Origin: Streptococcus mitis SK597
GTDB lineage: Bacteria > Bacillota > Bacilli > Lactobacillales > Streptococcaceae
DNA length: 48,317 nucleotides
Reading direction: 5' to 3'
NCBI RefSeq assembly: GCF_000148545.1
Contig: NZ_AEDV01000007.1
Span: forward strand, 1-48,317
Shown: positions 36,901-48,317 of the stretch, in pieces
Layout: every line of letters begins with the position of its first letter
Numbering within the stretch: position 1 is the first letter of the stretch
The notes under the pieces: model-generated
The model's database searches: none
What the model saw: only the letters and a program-made list of their open reading frames with translations
Told to the model about the DNA's origin: nothing
Program-made: the position numbers and the translations under genes

Positions 36901-37838
36901 AAAAATCCAAGGTCTTTAGCTGCATCTTTGAGTGGAATATCGATATAGCGACCATATTTGCCTGTAGCAGTAAAGTCTGTTCCGTCAGGCCATTGAGCGC
37001 TACTTGGATTTTTCACATCTCCCCAGTACCAGAGAGATTTCTTGTCATAGTTGCCATCTGTACGGTAGTAGTTGACGCGAACAGTTCCTGCAGGTTGTGG
37101 CTCGTAAGAGAAGACCTTGTAATCTTGGTCTAACCAAGCCTCATTCATCTTTGGTGCCAGTTTTTCTACAGATTTATCGCCGGTTAGATTTTTTCCAGCT
37201 GTATTGTTGATGAGAAAGCTAATTTTCTTAGCTTGTTCTCCCTTTAATTTGACATCTAGGTAGTAGCCGTAGTCGTCTTTTTTGGCATCCTTAAAGGACA
37301 AGGCTCCGTTTGGCCAATTTTCAGAAGGCTTTTCAACATCATCCCAAGTCCAGAGTCCTTGAGCATCCTTGTTTTCTTCAGGAAGTTTTTTGACATGGAT
37401 ACGGAAGTAGTTGTCTTCGATTGGCTCTTCTGCCTTAGTTTCAGTTGCTACTGGACTAGTAGAAGTAGTTGGCTCATTTGAACGATCTTGTCCGGTTTGT
37501 GGTGCTGAATCGGCTGAAGTTGCAGCAGGAGTTGTTGGCTCTGTTGCAGGTTTTTCTTCTGTTTTCTCTAGGGAAGCGTTTGCATTATTAGGTGAAGAAA
37601 AATCGCTTTCGTTCTTGCCAGCGATGTTTGTTGCATCAGTAAGAGGTTGGGCAAGGGCAGTAGTGGTTTCACTATTACTTGCGTTAGTGGTTAGTGTACT
37701 TTCGTTGGCTGAGATAGTTGGGGTAGCCATAGCAAGTAGGACAAGGCTTGCGCCGATAAGGACAGAACCAGTTCCATTCTTGAGGGAACGGATGCTGTAG
37801 ACCATTTTTTTCTCAGTTTGAGCTGGTGTTTTTCTCAT
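33966..37838 (-). CDS. spuA: Cell-wall-anchored pullulanase (SpuA-type alpha-1,6-glucosidase)
   Basis: A 1290-residue surface enzyme that debranches glycogen and pullulan. The YSIRK-type signal spans residues 14-25 (YSIR...GTGS). Two CBM41 modules (FRIHVKKLPEENKDAQG..., then VRVNYYRTDGNYDKKS...) lie at ~145-365, then a pullulanase-associated segment, a CBM48-like module (~470-570) and the GH13 barrel (~600-1100), with nucleophile Asp785 (FRFDMM) and acid Glu814 (LGEGWR). A Pro/Thr/Gln-rich linker leads to LPNTG at 1256-1260, a membrane helix and a KNKKEN tail for sortase A. Pneumococcal SpuA binds and degrades host glycogen. Promoter overlaps a cre, and terminators follow. Confidence 0.97.
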   Translation of the reverse strand: MRKTPAQTEKKMVYSIRSLKNGTGSVLIGASLVLLAMATPTISANESTLTTNASNSETTTALAQPLTDATNIAGKNESDFSSPNNANASLEKTEEKPATEPTTPAATSADSAPQTGQDRSNEPTTSTSPVATETKAEEPIEDNYFRIHVKKLPEENKDAQGLWTWDDVEKPSENWPNGALSFKDAKKDDYGYYLDVKLKGEQAKKISFLINNTAGKNLTGDKSVEKLAPKMNEAWLDQDYKVFSYEPQPAGTVRVNYYRTDGNYDKKSLWYWGDVKNPSSAQWPDGTDFTATGKYGRYIDIPLKDAAKDLGFLLLDRNKQGDDVKIRKEDYKFTDLKNHSQIFLKDDDESIYTNPYYVHDIRMTGAQHVGTSSIESSFSTLVGAKKEDILKHSNITNHLGNKVTITDVAIDEAGKKVTYSGDFSDTKHPYTVSYNSDKFTTKTSWRLKDETYSYDGKLGAELKEEGKQVDLTLWSPSADKVSVVVYDKNDPEKVVGTVALEKGERGTWKQTLDSTNKLGITDFTGYYYQYQIERQGKTVLALDPYAKSLAAWNSDLAKTDASHKVAKAAFVDPAKLGPQDLTYGKIHNFKTREDAVIYEAHVRDFTSDPAIAKDLTKPFGTFEAFIEKLDYLKDLGVTHIQLLPVLSYYFVNELKNHERLSDYASSNSNYNWGYDPQNYFSLTGMYSSDPKNPEKRIAEFKNLINEIHKRGMGAILDVVYNHTAKVDIFEDLEPNYYHFMDADGTPRTSFGGGRLGTTHHMTKRLLVDSIKYLVDTYKVDGFRFDMMGDHDAASIEEAYKAARALNPNLIMLGEGWRTYAGDENMPTKAADQDWMKHTDTVAVFSDDIRNNLKSGYPNEGQPAFITGGKRDINTVFKNLIAQPTNFEADSPGDVIQYIAAHDNLTLFDIIAQSIKKDPSKAENYAEIHRRLRLGNLMVLTAQGTPFIHSGQEYGRTKQFRDPAYKTPVAEDKQPNKSHLLRDKDGNPFDYPYFIHDSYDSSDAVNKFDWTKATDGKAYPENVKSRDYMKGLIALRQSTDAFRLKSLQDIKDRVHLITVPGQNGVAKEDVVIGYQITAPNGDIYAVFVNADEKAREFNLGTAFAHLRNAEVLADENQAGPVGIANPKGLEWTEKGLKLNALTATVLRVSQNGTNHESTAEEKPDSTPSKPEHQNEASHPAHQDPAPEAKPDSTKPSATVADAENKPSQATTDSQTTQVSQPAQEAQASSVSEAIQNGAVENSSKENIPATPAKQAELPNTGTKNDNKLLFAGISLLALLGLGFLLKNKKEN

Positions 37839-37863
37839 AATGATTCTCCAATCAATAAATTTC

Positions 37864-37970
37864 TATATCAGTATAGCATGTAGTAAAACAATATGCAAGC
37901 GTTTTCTTTGGTTTGTCAAAGAAATTCTTACTTTTGAGAAGTTTTCTGTACTATTTTATATATCAGTATA
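37864..37970. repeat. Two identical 12-bp repeats 95 bp apart in the spuA-lly gap
   Basis: TATATCAGTATA at 37864-37875 and 37959-37970. The first contains the spuA -10 box; the function of the second is unknown. The stretch from 38056 to 38190 shows no clear gene or site. Confidence 0.4.
37870..37907 (-). promoter_or_regulatory. spuA promoter with overlapping cre/LacI-type operator
   Basis: On the minus strand -35 TTGCAT (37893-37898), 17-bp spacer, -10 TATACT (37870-37875). The cre-like TGCAAGCGTTTTCT (37894-37907, plus reading) covers the -35 box, so binding of CcpA (or MalR) should repress. An inverted repeat TTCTTTG/CAAAGAA (37904-37923) adjoins it. Confidence 0.75.
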
Positions 37971-37986
37971 AATGACGGAGATAAAA

Positions 37987-38055
37987 ATGTCACATAAGCC
38001 AAGCCGTATTATTAGGAAGATGATGTGTTCCCAGCTATTTTTATTCAGAAATTAA
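37987..38055 (+). CDS. Possible 22-residue peptide gene between spuA and lly
   Basis: ATG at 37987 with GGAG seven bases upstream encodes MSHKPSRIIRKMMCSQLFLF ending RN. A promoter-like TTGAGA, 17 bp, TATATA lies upstream. The peptide is basic at the start with a short hydrophobic end. It could equally be the start of a decayed gene. No known family is recognised. Confidence 0.25.
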   Translation: MSHKPSRIIRKMMCSQLFLFRN

Positions 38056-38190
38056 TCTCTAATATTTCTTTAAAAAGTTCATCTAGCGAAACTATAAATA
38101 GGAAGAGAAAAAGCTAGCGCTTCTCAAGTTTTATCTAGTTTCCAAACTATAGTATTTACTGGAAATCTAAAGAAAATATCAGAAAAATTC

Positions 38191-38204
38191 AGCAAACGTT
38201 TTCT
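38191..38204. promoter_or_regulatory. cre-like site upstream of the lly promoter
   Basis: AGCAAACGTTTTCT matches the CcpA consensus except for the first base. It lies 33 bases before the -35 box. Confidence 0.5.
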
Positions 38205-38237
38205 TCTTATTTTCTTGACTTTTTTGCTGATTTGTGC

Positions 38238-38265
38238 TTGACTTTTACTTGAAATTTGATAAACT
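38238..38265 (+). promoter_or_regulatory. lly promoter
   Basis: -35 TTGACT (38238-38243), 16-bp spacer, -10 TAAACT (38260-38265), about 47 bases before the start codon. Confidence 0.6.
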
Positions 38266-38276
38266 ATAGACAAATA

Positions 38277-38290
38277 GGAAAACGTATTCA
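38277..38290. promoter_or_regulatory. cre-like site downstream of the lly promoter
   Basis: GGAAAACGTATTCA, one mismatch to the CcpA consensus, placed a few bases after the expected transcription start, where bound CcpA would act as a roadblock. Confidence 0.5.
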
Positions 38291-38312
38291 TTTAAAAACG
38301 GAGGAATAAGGA

Positions 38313-40310
38313 ATGAATCAAGAAAAACGTTTGCATCGCTTTGTCAAAAAGTGTGGACTCGGTGTGTGTAGTGCTGTTGTTGCGGCCTTTTTATTGAACG
38401 CTCAGGGAGTAGCTTTGGCTACAGAGCAAGGGAATCGTCCAGTTGAGACAGAAAACATCGCTCGTGGAAAACAAGCTAGTCAAAGTTCTACTGCTTATGG
38501 AGGAGCTGCTACACGAGCAGTGGATGGTAATGTTGACAGTGACTATGGGCACCATTCTGTAACGCATACAAACTTTGAAGACAATGCTTGGTGGCAAGTC
38601 GATCTTGGAAAAACAGAGAATGTTGGAAAAGTTAAACTTTACAATCGTGGAGATGGGAATGTAGCTAATCGTCTTTCTAATTTTGATGTTGTTTTGTTAA
38701 ATGAAGCAAAACAAGAAGTTGCTCGTCAACACTTTGATAGTTTGAATGGGAAGGCAGAACTTGAAGTTTTCTTCACAGCCAAAGACGCTCGTTATGTAAA
38801 AGTGGAGTTGAAAACTAAAAATACCCCATTGAGCTTGGCAGAAGTGGAAGTATTCCGTTCAGCAACAACTCAAGTTGGACAGGATAGAACTGCACCAGTA
38901 GTAGATCAAACATCAGCATTGAAAGACTACCTTTTTGGTTTAACTTATAATCCTTTGGATATTTTAACTCGCAAGGGAGAAACCTTAGAAAATCGCTACA
39001 ACACAAGTGCTAAGGAACAAAATGGAGAGTTTGTCGTTGTAGAAAAAATCAAGAAAACCCTCTCTACAGGCACAGCAGATGTTTCCATCAATGGGAATCA
39101 AAATGTCTTCCTAGGTGGCTTGTATAAGGCAAACCAAAATCTGCTAGAAAATCAGCCAGAATTGATTAGTCTTGCCCGTGCAAAGGGGACAGTCAGCGTT
39201 GATTTACCTGGGATGATTCATTCTGAAAATAAAATCGAAGCAAATCCTACAACTAGTGGCATGCAAGAAGCAATGAATACCTTGGTTGAAAAATGGACAA
39301 AGAACTATTCATCTAGCCATTCCGTTCCTGCCCGTGTTCAGTATGAATCAACTACAGCCTATAGCATGAATCAATTGAAAGCAAAATTTGGTGCAGACTT
39401 TGAAAAAGCAGGCGCACCGCTCAAGATCGACTTTGAGGCTGTGCAAAAGGGTGAAAAGCAAATTGAAGTTGTAAACTTTAAACAAATCTACTATACAGCG
39501 ACATTTGATGCACCGACCAATCCAGCAGCTGTATTTGACAAGAGTGTGACACCTGAAGATTTAAAACAAAGAGGCGTTGATTCACAAACTCCACCTGTAT
39601 ATGTATCAAACGTTTCTTATGGACGTCAAATCTATGTTAAGTTTGAGTCAACAAGTAAGTCTACTGAATTAAAAGCAGCTATTAATGCAGTTATCAAAGG
39701 CGCAACAATTGCTCCAAATTCTGAATGGAGCCGTCTATTGAAGAATACTTCTGTAACAGCGGTAATTGTAGGAGGTAATGCTAGCGGTGCTGCCAAAGTT
39801 GTCACAGGAACAGTCGAAAACTTGAAGGAACTCATCAGAGAAGGAGCTAACTTTAGCGCTCAAAGTCCAGCTGTGCCAATCTCATATAAGACTGCCTTCC
39901 TAAAAGATAATGCCCAAGCAACTTTACAAAATAGTACAGACTATATCGAAACGAAGGTTACTTCTTACAAAAATGGCTTCTTGAAACTTCATCATAAGGG
40001 TGCTTATATTGCACGTTACTACATCTATTGGGATGAAATTACATATGATGAACAAGGCAATCCAGAAATCCGTTCACGTCAATGGGAAGATAACGGAAAA
40101 AACAGAACTTCAGGCTTCCAAACAGAGATTCAATTTAGAGGAAATGTCCGTAATCTTCGTATCAAGGTTCAAGAAAAGACGGGTCTTGTATGGGAACCAT
40201 GGCGTACAGTTTACAACCGCACAGACTTACCACTAGTACAACAGCGTACAATTACACATTGGGGAACAACTCTAAACCCTAAAGTTGATGAAAAAATTGT
40301 GAATGAGTAA
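38313..40310 (+). CDS. lly: Lectinolysin: secreted cholesterol-dependent cytolysin with fucose-lectin domain
   Basis: A 665-residue pore-forming toxin. Signal peptide to about residue 37 (ALA-T). An F5/8-type fucolectin domain (~45-185) carries the glycan pocket His85, Arg112 and Arg120 (H...RGDx5R). Four cytolysin domains follow. The undecapeptide at 621-631 is EKTGLVWEPWR instead of ECTGLAWEWWR, so there is no cysteine. The Thr-Leu cholesterol motif is present in WGTTLNP. The CD59-binding pattern YxYx14RS is complete (Tyr570, Tyr572, Arg587-Ser588), as in intermedilysin-like toxins. Length and motifs match S. mitis/pseudopneumoniae lectinolysin. Ribosome site GGAGG; single gene ending at a strong terminator. 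cre-like sites surround its promoter. Confidence 0.96.
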   Translation: MNQEKRLHRFVKKCGLGVCSAVVAAFLLNAQGVALATEQGNRPVETENIARGKQASQSSTAYGGAATRAVDGNVDSDYGHHSVTHTNFEDNAWWQVDLGKTENVGKVKLYNRGDGNVANRLSNFDVVLLNEAKQEVARQHFDSLNGKAELEVFFTAKDARYVKVELKTKNTPLSLAEVEVFRSATTQVGQDRTAPVVDQTSALKDYLFGLTYNPLDILTRKGETLENRYNTSAKEQNGEFVVVEKIKKTLSTGTADVSINGNQNVFLGGLYKANQNLLENQPELISLARAKGTVSVDLPGMIHSENKIEANPTTSGMQEAMNTLVEKWTKNYSSSHSVPARVQYESTTAYSMNQLKAKFGADFEKAGAPLKIDFEAVQKGEKQIEVVNFKQIYYTATFDAPTNPAAVFDKSVTPEDLKQRGVDSQTPPVYVSNVSYGRQIYVKFESTSKSTELKAAINAVIKGATIAPNSEWSRLLKNTSVTAVIVGGNASGAAKVVTGTVENLKELIREGANFSAQSPAVPISYKTAFLKDNAQATLQNSTDYIETKVTSYKNGFLKLHHKGAYIARYYIYWDEITYDEQGNPEIRSRQWEDNGKNRTSGFQTEIQFRGNVRNLRIKVQEKTGLVWEPWRTVYNRTDLPLVQQRTITHWGTTLNPKVDEKIVNE

Positions 40311-40344
40311 CGATTTGATTTACTTGATTCGATAGTAAACAGTG

Positions 40345-40375
40345 AAGAGGAGAAACTTCGATTTCTCCTCTTTTA
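40345..40375 (+). terminator. lly terminator
   Basis: Perfect 11-bp stem AAGAGGAGAAA-cttcga-TTTCTCCTCTT followed by TT. Confidence 0.9.
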
Positions 40376-40585
40376 TGATTGGCTTTTGAGAGAATGAAAA
40401 GGGTAACTTCTATAGGATATTGAAACTAGAATAGTACGTTGTTGCTGTTAAAACATTTTCAAACGTCTCACACTTAATTCCATCATAAAAATCCGTTTTA
40501 GACTAACTTCCACTTTGGATAGGCAAGTGGAAGTTACTTTGAGAAGTTATGCGGAAAAAAATTCACCAAAAAACTACTGAATCCC
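40376..40585. other. Gene-free joint between lly and the rpoB promoter
   Basis: No gene seen. It contains GAAACTAGAATAGTAC (near 40426), a phrase I associate with dispersed pneumococcal repeats but cannot name. It also has a perfect 11-bp inverted repeat AACTTCCACTT/AAGTGGAAGTT (40505-40535) with no T run. The stretch may mark a genome rearrangement point. Confidence 0.35.
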
Positions 40586-40614
40586 TTGAAAAATCTAGCT
40601 AAATAGGGTATAAT
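40586..40614 (+). promoter_or_regulatory. rpoB-rpoC promoter
   Basis: -35 TTGAAA (40586-40591), 17-bp spacer, -10 TATAAT (40609-40614). It leaves a leader of about 245 bases before rpoB. Confidence 0.85.
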
Positions 40615-40634
40615 ATGAGTAATCATTTGTCGTA

Positions 40635-40724
40635 GGTTTTGTCTGAAATATTGTCCAGACAAGGCTCACAGCAGTTAAATCTTCTGAAAAAGTCAGATTT
40701 AGCTGCTCTTTTTGTGCTTTTTTT
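40635..40724 (+). terminator. Leader attenuator-like structure upstream of rpoB
   Basis: A first hairpin TTTTGTCTG/CAGACAAGG (40637-40664) is followed by a 13-bp stem AGCAGTTAAATCT/AGATTTAGCTGCT (40670-40707), then CTTTTTGTGCTTTTTTT. The second is a full intrinsic terminator inside the rpoBC leader, between promoter and start codon. Confidence 0.7.
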
Positions 40725-40868
40725 CAGGATTTTGAGTACTTGTAACAAAGACTTAAAGATTCTGAAAATTTATCAAGAGGACACAGTGATAGGGGTTTTT
40801 AAAACCATATGACGATTAGAAAAGCCTGATTGACAAGGCTTGGAACTTATTTACAAAGGAGAATCATC

Positions 40869-44480
<3,612 letters not shown>

Positions 44481-44512
44481 GCAGTTCACTTAGAATAGAA
44501 AGGGAAGAAATA

Positions 44513-47500
44513 GTGGTTGATGTAAATCGTTTTAAAAGTATGCAAATCACCCTAGCTTCTCCAAGTAAAGTCCGTTCATGGTCTTATGGAGAAGTCAAAA
44601 AACCTGAAACAATCAATTACCGTACCTTGAAACCAGAACGTGAAGGACTCTTTGATGAAGTTATCTTTGGTCCTACAAAAGACTGGGAATGTGCTTGTGG
44701 TAAGTACAAACGCATTCGTTACAGAGGAATTGTTTGTGACCGTTGTGGGGTTGAAGTAACGCGTACAAAAGTTCGTCGTGAGCGTATGGGGCACATTGAG
44801 TTGAAAGCTCCTGTATCTCACATCTGGTACTTCAAGGGGATTCCAAGCCGTATGGGCTTGACCCTTGATATGAGCCCTCGTGCCCTCGAGGAAGTTATCT
44901 ACTTTGCGGCTTATGTGGTGATTGATCCCAAGGATACACCACTTGAGCACAAGTCTATCATGACAGAGCGCGAATACCGTGAGCGCTTGCGTGAATATGG
45001 TTATGGATCATTCGTTGCCAAAATGGGTGCCGAAGCTATCCAAGACCTTTTGAAACAAGTAGATCTTGAAAAAGAAATTGCTGAACTCAAAGAAGAGTTG
45101 AAAACAGCTACTGGACAAAAACGTGTCAAAGCCATCCGTCGTTTGGATGTTTTGGATGCCTTTTACAAGTCTGGAAACAAACCTGAATGGATGATTCTCA
45201 ACATCCTTCCAGTTATTCCACCAGATCTTCGTCCAATGTTGCAGTTGGATGGTGGCCGTTTTGCCTCATCTGACTTGAACGACCTTTACCGCCGTGTTAT
45301 CAACCGTAACAACCGTTTGGCTCGTTTGCTTGAGTTGAATGCGCCTGGTATCATCGTTCAAAATGAGAAGCGTATGCTTCAAGAAGCAGTTGACGCTTTG
45401 ATTGACAATGGTCGTCGTGGTCGTCCAATCACAGGACCAGGTAGCCGTCCTCTTAAATCATTGAGCCACATGCTTAAAGGTAAACAAGGACGCTTCCGTC
45501 AAAACTTGCTCGGTAAACGTGTTGACTTCTCAGGACGTTCCGTTATCGCCGTTGGTCCAACTCTTAAGATGTACCAATGTGGTGTGCCACGTGAAATGGC
45601 GATCGAGCTCTTTAAACCATTCGTGATGCGTGAAATCGTTGCGCGTGATATCGTGCAAAACGTGAAAGCAGCTAAACGCTTGGTGGAACGCGGAGACGAA
45701 CGTATCTGGGACATCCTTGAAGAAGTGATCAAAGAACACCCAGTGCTTTTGAACCGCGCACCGACCCTTCACCGTTTGGGTATCCAAGCTTTCGAGCCAG
45801 TCTTGATTGATGGTAAGGCCCTTCGCTTGCACCCACTTGTCTGTGAAGCCTACAATGCCGACTTTGACGGGGACCAAATGGCCATCCACGTCCCGCTTTC
45901 AGAAGAAGCCCAAGCAGAAGCTCGTATCTTGATGCTCGCTGCTGAGCATATCTTGAACCCGAAAGATGGTAAACCAGTTGTTACTCCATCTCAGGACATG
46001 GTTTTGGGTAACTACTACTTGACCATGGAAGAAGCTGGTCGTGAAGGTGAAGGAATGGTCTTCAAGGACCGTGACGAAGCGGTTATGGCTTACCGCAATG
46101 GTTATGTTCACCTCCACTCACGTGTTGGTATCGCAACAGACAGCCTCAACAAGCCTTGGACAGAAGAGCAAAAACACAAGGTCTTGCTTACAACAGTTGG
46201 TAAAATTCTCTTCAACGACATCATGCCAGAGGGTCTACCATACTTGCAAGAACCAAACAATGCCAACTTGACAGAAGGCGTTCCAGCTAAATACTTCTTG
46301 CCACTTGGTGGAGATATCAAGGAAGCTATCAGCAATCTTGAACTTAACCCTCCATTCAAGAAGAAAAACCTTGGAAATATCATCGCTGAAATCTTCAAAC
46401 GTTTCCGTACGACAGAAACTTCTGCCCTACTTGACCGTATGAAGAACCTTGGTTACCACCATTCAACTCTTGCAGGATTGACAGTGGGTATTGCCGATAT
46501 CCCAGTCGTTGATGACAAGGCTGAAATCATTGAAGAATCACACAAACGTGTAGAACAAATCACAAAACAATTCCGTCGTGGTATGATCACAGACGACGAG
46601 CGTTACAATGCTGTTACAGCTGAATGGCGTGCTGCCCGTGAAAAACTTGAGAAACGCTTGATTGCCAACCAAGATCCTAAGAACCCAATCGTTATGATGA
46701 TGGACTCTGGAGCCCGTGGTAACATCTCAAACTTCTCACAGCTTGCCGGGATGCGTGGTCTGATGGCGGCTCCGAACGGACGTATCATGGAATTGCCAAT
46801 CCTTTCAAACTTCCGCGAAGGTTTGTCAGTACTCGAAATGTTCTTCTCAACTCACGGTGCCCGTAAAGGTATGACCGATACGGCCCTTAAGACAGCCGAC
46901 TCAGGTTACTTGACTCGTCGTTTGGTTGACGTTGCCCAAGACGTTATCATCCGTGAGGACGACTGTGGAACTGACCGTGGTCTCTTGATCCGCTCTATCG
47001 CAGAAGGAAAAGAGATGATCGAGTCTCTTGAAGAGCGTCTCAATGGTCGTTACACTAAGAAAACTGTTAAACATCCAGAAACTGGTGCAGTGATTATCGG
47101 TCCAAATGAGCTGATTACAGAAGACAAGGCGCGTGAAATTGTCAACGCTGGTGTAGAAGAAGTGACTATCCGCTCTGTATTTACATGTAACACTCGTCAT
47201 GGTGTCTGCCGTCATTGTTACGGTATTAACTTGGCGACTGGTGATGCGGTTGAGGTTGGTGAAGCAGTTGGTACAATCGCTGCCCAATCTATCGGGGAAC
47301 CTGGTACACAGCTTACAATGCGTACCTTCCACACGGGTGGGGTTGCCTCAAATACCGATATTACTCAGGGTCTTCCTCGTGTCCAAGAAATCTTTGAAGC
47401 CCGCAATCCTAAAGGGGAAGCGGTTATCACAGAGGTTAAAGGACAAGTTACAGCTATCGAAGAAGATGCCTCAACTCGTACTAAGAAAGTCTTTGTTAAG

Positions 47501-48190
47501 GGTGAAACTGGCGAAGGTGAATACGTCGTTCCATTTACAGCTCGTATGCGTGTAGAAGTTGGAGACCAAGTAGCGCGTGGTGCTGCTCTTACAGAAGGTT
47601 CTATCCAACCAAAACGTCTCCTTGCTGTTCGCGATGTCTTGTCAGTTGAAACTTACCTTCTCGGTGAAGTACAAAAAGTTTACCGTAGCCAAGGGGTAGA
47701 AATCGGTGACAAACACATAGAGGTAATGGTTCGTCAAATGATCCGTAAAGTCCGTGTCATGGATCCAGGAGATACAGACCTTCTCATGGGTACCCTTATG
47801 GATATCAATGACTTTACAGATGCTAACAAAGATGTCCTTATCGCAGGTGGAGTTCCAGCGACTGGTCGACCAGTCCTCATGGGAATTACCAAAGCCTCAC
47901 TTGAAACAAACAGTTTCTTGTCAGCGGCTTCCTTCCAGGAAACAACTCGTGTCCTTACTGACGCAGCTATCCGTGGTAAGAAAGACCATCTCCTTGGACT
48001 CAAGGAAAATGTTATCATCGGTAAAATCATCCCAGCAGGTACTGGTATGGCTCGTTACCGTAACCTTGAACCACATGCTATCAACGAAGAAGAATATCTT
48101 AATCCTCCAGTAGAGGAAGAAGGAAATGAAGAAACAACAGAAGTAGTTGTGGATGCTGCCGTTGAAACTGTGGAAGAAACAGTAGAATAA
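44513..48190 (+). CDS. rpoC: RNA polymerase beta' subunit
   Basis: A 1225-residue catalytic subunit of RNA polymerase. It starts at GTG ([10 protein letters not shown]) after GGGAAG. An N-terminal zinc ribbon uses Cys60, Cys62, Cys75 and Cys78. The catalytic NADFDGDQM holds Asp450, Asp452 and Asp454, which bind the active-site magnesium. The bridge-helix/trigger-loop region includes [11 protein letters not shown]. It has the usual acidic C-terminal tail ([14 protein letters not shown]). Complete and in operon with rpoB, ending at a hairpin with T-rich tail. Confidence 0.98.
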   Translation: MVDVNRFKSMQITLASPSKVRSWSYGEVKKPETINYRTLKPEREGLFDEVIFGPTKDWECACGKYKRIRYRGIVCDRCGVEVTRTKVRRERMGHIELKAPVSHIWYFKGIPSRMGLTLDMSPRALEEVIYFAAYVVIDPKDTPLEHKSIMTEREYRERLREYGYGSFVAKMGAEAIQDLLKQVDLEKEIAELKEELKTATGQKRVKAIRRLDVLDAFYKSGNKPEWMILNILPVIPPDLRPMLQLDGGRFASSDLNDLYRRVINRNNRLARLLELNAPGIIVQNEKRMLQEAVDALIDNGRRGRPITGPGSRPLKSLSHMLKGKQGRFRQNLLGKRVDFSGRSVIAVGPTLKMYQCGVPREMAIELFKPFVMREIVARDIVQNVKAAKRLVERGDERIWDILEEVIKEHPVLLNRAPTLHRLGIQAFEPVLIDGKALRLHPLVCEAYNADFDGDQMAIHVPLSEEAQAEARILMLAAEHILNPKDGKPVVTPSQDMVLGNYYLTMEEAGREGEGMVFKDRDEAVMAYRNGYVHLHSRVGIATDSLNKPWTEEQKHKVLLTTVGKILFNDIMPEGLPYLQEPNNANLTEGVPAKYFLPLGGDIKEAISNLELNPPFKKKNLGNIIAEIFKRFRTTETSALLDRMKNLGYHHSTLAGLTVGIADIPVVDDKAEIIEESHKRVEQITKQFRRGMITDDERYNAVTAEWRAAREKLEKRLIANQDPKNPIVMMMDSGARGNISNFSQLAGMRGLMAAPNGRIMELPILSNFREGLSVLEMFFSTHGARKGMTDTALKTADSGYLTRRLVDVAQDVIIREDDCGTDRGLLIRSIAEGKEMIESLEERLNGRYTKKTVKHPETGAVIIGPNELITEDKAREIVNAGVEEVTIRSVFTCNTRHGVCRHCYGINLATGDAVEVGEAVGTIAAQSIGEPGTQLTMRTFHTGGVASNTDITQGLPRVQEIFEARNPKGEAVITEVKGQVTAIEEDASTRTKKVFVKGETGEGEYVVPFTARMRVEVGDQVARGAALTEGSIQPKRLLAVRDVLSVETYLLGEVQKVYRSQGVEIGDKHIEVMVRQMIRKVRVMDPGDTDLLMGTLMDINDFTDANKDVLIAGGVPATGRPVLMGITKASLETNSFLSAASFQETTRVLTDAAIRGKKDHLLGLKENVIIGKIIPAGTGMARYRNLEPHAINEEEYLNPPVEEEGNEETTEVVVDAAVETVEETVE

Positions 48191-48230
48191 GAGAGAATGA
48201 GAGAGCCTTTGGGTTCTCTTTCTCTTTTCC
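48191..48230 (+). terminator. rpoBC terminator
   Basis: GAGAGCC/GGTTCTC stem (extended by further GAGA/TCTC pairs) followed by TTTCTCTTTT. Confidence 0.75.
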
Positions 48231-48269
48231 GAAAACTTTCTCCATTTTTCCATGAAATATGGTAAAATA

Positions 48270-48317
48270 ATACTCAATGAAAATCAAAGAGCAAACTAGG
48301 AAACTAGCCGCAGGTTG
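48270..48317. repeat. BOX element, boxC side, cut by the window end
   Basis: ATACTCAATGAAAATCAAAG and the following bases through GCCGCAGGTTG match the left part of the BOX element at 24322. The element continues outside the window. Confidence 0.8.

Noticed and set aside
40505-40535. Terminator from the perfect 11-bp inverted repeat
   Set aside because: Neither strand has a T run after the stem; kept only as an unexplained inverted repeat.

Overview
The window is chromosomal DNA from a Mitis-group streptococcus, most likely Streptococcus mitis or S. pseudopneumoniae. It has low G+C, pneumococcal-type BOX repeats, CiaR-dependent small RNAs, a YSIRK/LPXTG pullulanase and a lectinolysin gene. 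From memory of the TIGR4 numbering, the gene order from about 0.1 to 37.8 kb follows pneumococcal SP_0241 to SP_0268. Three parts differ: an extra two-component system and a second binding-protein gene (4.1-7.8 kb), lly (38.3-40.3 kb), and rpoB-rpoC directly after lly. In S. pneumoniae rpoBC lies on the other replichore.

Layout. (1) 0.1-7.8 kb, minus strand: a YesM/YesN-type sensor and regulator, two paralogous binding lipoproteins, an ABC ATPase and a fused permease. The transporter is of the kind usually annotated ferric-iron. (2) 7.9-17.1 kb: a glycyl-radical-enzyme sugar module made of an activase, DeoR and SorC regulators, a Lac-family PTS (EIIA, EIIB, EIIC), a PflD-type glycyl radical enzyme, a TalC/Fsa aldolase and a GldA dehydrogenase. 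Two operator codes can be read: CGAAAG repeats with a 21-bp period, and CACATTTGTG sites about 79 bp upstream of two start sites. (3) 17.5-24.2 kb: leuS, two GNAT acetyltransferases, three csRNAs, two tandem Fst-like type I toxin-antitoxin loci, ruvB and a nucleotidyltransferase-like gene. (4) 24.3-29.2 kb: BOX, then uppS-cdsA-rseP-proS. (5) 29.3-37.8 kb: a GH1 glycosidase, glmS with two NagR-like sites, a luciferase-like monooxygenase, and spuA (minus) with a cre over its promoter. (6) 38.3-40.3 kb: lly, a cholesterol-dependent cytolysin with a fucose-lectin domain, with cre-like sites on both sides of its promoter. (7) 40.6-48.2 kb: rpoB-rpoC behind a leader with a terminator hairpin.

How the genes work together. 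The PTS probably imports and phosphorylates a polyol or anhydrosugar. The radical enzyme, aldolase and dehydrogenase would then convert it to glyceraldehyde-3-phosphate and a reduced three-carbon diol. spuA, lly and one transporter gene carry cre-like sites, which suggests that carbon status controls host-glycan use and the toxin together.

The strongest unexpected observation is the pair of Fst-like loci at 21.7-22.5 kb. Each toxin mRNA can pair through a 14-nt repeat with its own antisense RNA. The repeat has diverged between the loci at five positions, and toxin and antitoxin have changed together, so the two modules look insulated from each other. They sit inside an array of csRNA-type terminators.
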